Source: Eubacterium sp. (GTDB lineage: Bacteria > Bacillota_A > Clostridia > Lachnospirales > Lachnospiraceae). Taken from it: 16,536 bases of DNA. The stretch spans positions 1 through 16,536 of the forward strand of contig JAMPGN010000078.1 of the NCBI GenBank assembly GCA_023663915.1, given 5' to 3'. Position numbers and translations under genes: made by a program. Positions 14,533 to 16,536 of this stretch are shown piece by piece (within the stretch, counting starts at the first letter, position 1; every line of letters starts with the position of its first letter). The notes beneath the pieces were generated by a model. The model was given only the letters and a program-made list of their open reading frames with translations, did not search any database and was not told the DNA's origin.

Positions 14533-14649
14533 TATTTTTGCATATATACATCGTATTTTTATTTTGTCCTTTTGGCGATATACTATTTTTTGTATTTTTT
14601 GCACTTTTATTATTTATGTTGCTTTTCTCCAAAAAATGTGCAAAAATAA
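14533..14649. promoter_or_regulatory. Three copies of a TATTTTT(T)GCA motif, candidate AraC operators
   Basis: TATTTTTGCAT lies at 14533-14543 and TATTTTTTGCAC at 14593-14604, both on the plus strand. The minus strand has TTATTTTTGCAC at 14649-14638. Copies two and three form a 9-bp inverted repeat, TTTTTGCAC/GTGCAAAAA. They sit in a very AT-rich stretch between the operon promoter and the divergent AraC gene. Copy one is just upstream of the operon -35, the usual place for an AraC activator. Confidence 0.45.
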
Positions 14650-14697
14650 ATAAAAAATATTTGATTTATTGCAACGGAAACACATCTGACCCAATAT

Positions 14698-14730
14698 GCG
14701 GCTTCGACAGCCGCCAAACCGTTTTATAAC
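14698..14730 (+). promoter_or_regulatory. Candidate promoter and operator of the rightward AraC gene
   Basis: TCGACA (14704-14709, 5 of 6) and TATAAC (14725-14730, 5 of 6) are 15 bp apart, slightly short. A perfect inverted repeat, GCGGCT (14698-14703), TCGAC, AGCCGC (14709-14714), overlaps the -35 and could be an operator. The predicted start of transcription is about 55 nt before the AraC start codon. Confidence 0.35.
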
Positions 14731-14792
14731 CGCCTGATTTTTAAACTCAAAATAAATAGTTTGTGGGGATTATTAGAAAAGAGAGAATGATT

Positions 14793-16058
14793 ATGCAGAA
14801 AACTTTGTCTGAGGACACTTTATTGTCTTTTGTCCAGAACCTACTGGAAAACAACCGTATCCCCACTCACTTCATTACGCCTTCGTGTGAAGATTTCACA
14901 CAGATGGACGGTGGACTGCGTTCCGATATCCTGAAAGAGCGCGATATGCATCCCGCACACGAATTTTTAAACAGTCTGAAAGGAAACACGATCTATCACT
15001 TAAAGGACACTTTTCAGTGCTCCTACAGCTTTCTTCTCATTCCCGGCAGTGACAAACTTATGGTCTGCGGTCCGGTTTTGTTTGAGGAAATGCGGACTTC
15101 CCGCCTCAATGACATTGCCGGCAGAATACAGCTTCCACAAGATTTATACGCCGTTTTACAAAGCTACTATCTGCGCGTTGCATCTTTTTCTGCGCCGGCA
15201 GTCTATTACAGTATCTTTCTGACTCTCGGAGACTGTCTGTTCGGCGAAAACCAGTATGAGACCGTCTATCAGGATTTAAACGATATGGACGAATGGTATA
15301 AAGCCTACTCCTGCCAATACCGTAAGGCAGAAGATTCCATCATGAACATTGAAATGATCGAGATGCGCTATGCCTTAGAAGCGCAGTTGCTGGATGCTGT
15401 TTACAACGGAAATGAGGCAAAGGCGATGGCGCTTGCCTCCAAATTATCTTCCGTCATACTGCCACACAGACTATCTGACGAATTGCGCGATTACAAGAAT
15501 TATACGATCGCTTTCAACACCCTGTTCCGCAAGAAGGCAGAAGAAGCCGGTGTCCATCCGATTCATATTGACTTGTGCTCTAATCAGCATGTACAGATGA
15601 TCGAGCAAGTCACAAGCAAGGAACAATGCTATACCGTCTGGTCGCGGATCGTGCTCAATTACTGCCGCCTGATCCGCAAACATACGCTCAAGAATTTTTC
15701 TTTGCAGACGCAGAAGATTATTACTTATATTAACTCAGATCTTACCGCGGACTTAAGCCTGAAAGCCATGTCCGAATGGCTGAATATCAATGCAAGCTAT
15801 CTGTCCACGCTGTTTAAGAAAGAGGTTGGAATCCCTCTGACTGATTTTGTCAACCGCCAGCGTATCGAGCAGGCGAAGAAGCTTCTGATCGCGACCGACC
15901 TGCCGACCAAGAAGATCGCGGAGCAGTGCGGCATTCCGGATGTCTACTATTTCAGCCGCCTGTTCAAGAAACGGACAGGAGTCACGCCGAAACTGTTCCG
16001 TGAAAGCGTCTCGTGGGGATACAGTTCACAGCAGTATAAGGATGTGGATTTTAATTGA
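14793..16058 (+). CDS. AraC-family transcriptional regulator, probable activator of the glucuronide operon
   Basis: This 421-aa protein has the AraC DNA-binding domain at about residues 307-408. The first helix-turn-helix is around LSLKAMSEWLNINASYLSTLF, followed by KKEVGIPLTDFVNRQRIEQA; the second is around KIAEQCGIPDVYYFSRLF, ending FKKRTGVTPKLFR. The ~300-residue N-terminus is not an obvious cupin. It contains a sensor-like stretch (YSFLLIPGSDKLMVCGPVLF) and resembles in layout the AraC protein at 1027-2247. ATG 14793 is preferred because GAGAG lies 7 bp upstream; ATG 14787 and GTG 14763 are possible alternatives. It is divergent from the GH2-led operon, separated by 415 bp of control sequence, so it is the obvious local regulator. 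The inducer is unknown. Confidence 0.9.
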   Translation: MQKTLSEDTLLSFVQNLLENNRIPTHFITPSCEDFTQMDGGLRSDILKERDMHPAHEFLNSLKGNTIYHLKDTFQCSYSFLLIPGSDKLMVCGPVLFEEMRTSRLNDIAGRIQLPQDLYAVLQSYYLRVASFSAPAVYYSIFLTLGDCLFGENQYETVYQDLNDMDEWYKAYSCQYRKAEDSIMNIEMIEMRYALEAQLLDAVYNGNEAKAMALASKLSSVILPHRLSDELRDYKNYTIAFNTLFRKKAEEAGVHPIHIDLCSNQHVQMIEQVTSKEQCYTVWSRIVLNYCRLIRKHTLKNFSLQTQKIITYINSDLTADLSLKAMSEWLNINASYLSTLFKKEVGIPLTDFVNRQRIEQAKKLLIATDLPTKKIAEQCGIPDVYYFSRLFKKRTGVTPKLFRESVSWGYSSQQYKDVDFN

Positions 16059-16091
16059 TTGAAATTTGGATGGATACATATTCATTCATAG

Positions 16092-16148
16092 AAAAGCAAA
16101 GGACAATCTCATTCGTTAAGAGCAGATTATCCTTTGCTTTTTATTTTT
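16092..16148 (+). terminator. Strong intrinsic terminator after the AraC gene
   Basis: AAAAGCAAAGGA (16092-16103) pairs with TCCTTTGCTTTT (16130-16141), and the stem continues with AATCT/AGATT (16105-16109 with 16124-16128). A T-rich tract follows on the plus strand. On the minus strand the stem also ends in four T, so it may serve the convergent remnant at 16205 as well. Confidence 0.88.
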
Positions 16149-16204
16149 CTTGATTTTCTATTTTCAGCTTATTTCCCTGCCGCCCTTTTTCTTCCTAGGA
16201 AGGC

Positions 16205-16450
16205 TTAACCGAAAGAATGATCGGTATTCTGAATCACATTTACCATTCCATCCTCTGAGACGACAATGCCCACGCAATTTGGATTCAGTCCCATATAATT
16301 TGCAATCGAATTATAGCGGGCACCGCACCCTGCATCACCCTCAATTTTTATCTTCCCGTCTACAATTACGCCTATTGCCAGACATTTGCCATCATGATTG
16401 ATAAACAGGGCACTTACTCCTAAAAAGCAAATAAGAATAAGCGGCTTCAT
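16205..16450 (-). pseudogene. Probable C-terminal remnant of a DisA_N/DAC-like (diadenylate cyclase fold) protein
   Basis: An 81-aa reading frame whose middle reads like the second half of a DAC nucleotide-binding domain: LFINHDGKCLAIGVIVDG, then GARYNSIANY (at the place of the R-H/Y-N-S-A motif of DAC domains), then CVGIVVSEDGMVNVI. The upstream half, including the D-G-A catalytic loop expected in active cyclases, is not present in this frame. There is no Shine-Dalgarno before the only ATG (16450), and the frame is closed by TGA at 16472-16474. This suggests a frameshifted or truncated gene rather than an intact small protein. The family call is from memory of motifs and is tentative. It is convergent with the AraC gene and probably unrelated to the glucuronide operon. 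Confidence 0.45.
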
Positions 16451-16461
16451 AATGATGTGAC

Positions 16462-16536
16462 TTAGACATATTCAATTTTCATTCTCTTAATCGGTGCATT
16501 TACGACTTTGAATATCAGTTCGTCAACGGAGTCCGT
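16462..16536 (-). CDS. C-terminal end of an unidentified leftward gene (partial)
   Basis: The minus strand is open from the window edge to TAA at 16464-16462, giving 24 residues that begin TDSVDELIFKVVNAP and end KRMKIEYV. The other two frames close at once, which supports coding. It ends 11 bp before the 81-aa frame at 16450 and in a different frame. It could be a separate gene or the N-terminal side of the same broken DAC-like gene. No function can be assigned. Confidence 0.4.
   Translation of the reverse strand, partial: TDSVDELIFKVVNAPIKRMKIEYV

Noticed and set aside
14669..14682. Possible CcpA (cre) site TTGCAACGGAAACA
   Set aside because: It resembles the cre consensus but lacks the base between AA and CG, so the half-site spacing is wrong.
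1..16536. Mobile elements, integrase, att sites, tRNA or rRNA genes
   Set aside because: No transposase, recombinase, terminal inverted repeats with target duplication, or RNA-gene sequence was seen on either strand.

Overview
The window looks like chromosomal DNA of an anaerobic gut Firmicute, most likely a Lachnospiraceae/Clostridia member. Base composition is intermediate, ribosome binding sites are strong AGGAGG types, there are two large AraC-type regulators, and the enzymes resemble those of B. subtilis and clostridia. This placement is inference from style and protein families; there is no rRNA or tRNA here.

Layout. (1) 1-361: start of a leftward MFS-type transporter, then a divergent intergenic region with a consensus rightward promoter and, on the other strand, a promoter whose spacer contains nine consecutive G:C pairs. 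(2) 362-2247: a rightward TetR-family and AraC-family regulator pair with overlapping stop/start. (3) 2248-2394: convergent intergenic region with one terminator for each strand. (4) 2393-14377: a nine-gene leftward cluster. In transcription order it encodes a family 2 glycoside hydrolase, a GPH-type sugar:cation symporter, a HAD-type phosphatase, a family 3 glycoside hydrolase (NagZ-like), mannonate dehydratase (uxuA), an SDR fructuronate reductase (mannonate oxidoreductase), KDPG aldolase (eda), KDG kinase (kdgK) and glucuronate isomerase (uxaC). (5) 14378-14792: AT-rich divergent control region with a structured leader, promoter candidates and three copies of a short motif. (6) 14793-16058: a second AraC-family regulator with a strong terminator. 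(7) 16205-16536: leftward coding remnants, one resembling the C-terminal half of a DisA/DAC nucleotide-cyclase domain.

Function. The cluster is a complete glucuronide route. The symporter imports a glycoside or oligosaccharide, cytoplasmic GH2 and GH3 enzymes (no signal peptides) release monosaccharides, and D-glucuronate goes via fructuronate, mannonate, 2-keto-3-deoxygluconate and KDPG to pyruvate and glyceraldehyde-3-phosphate. All five uronate enzymes are present, and there is no altronate (galacturonate) branch. GH2 plus a hexosaminidase-like GH3 suggests an oligosaccharide of alternating uronic acid and N-acetylhexosamine, but neither specificity can be proved from sequence. The AraC regulator at 14793-16058 is the likely local activator.

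I found no phage, transposon, CRISPR array or defence island, and no clearly undescribed system. The most unusual signals are the poly-G promoter spacer, a degenerate repeat array between kdgK and uxaC, the intergenic hairpins inside the operon, the operator-like motif set upstream of the GH2 gene, and the broken DAC-like remnant at the right edge.
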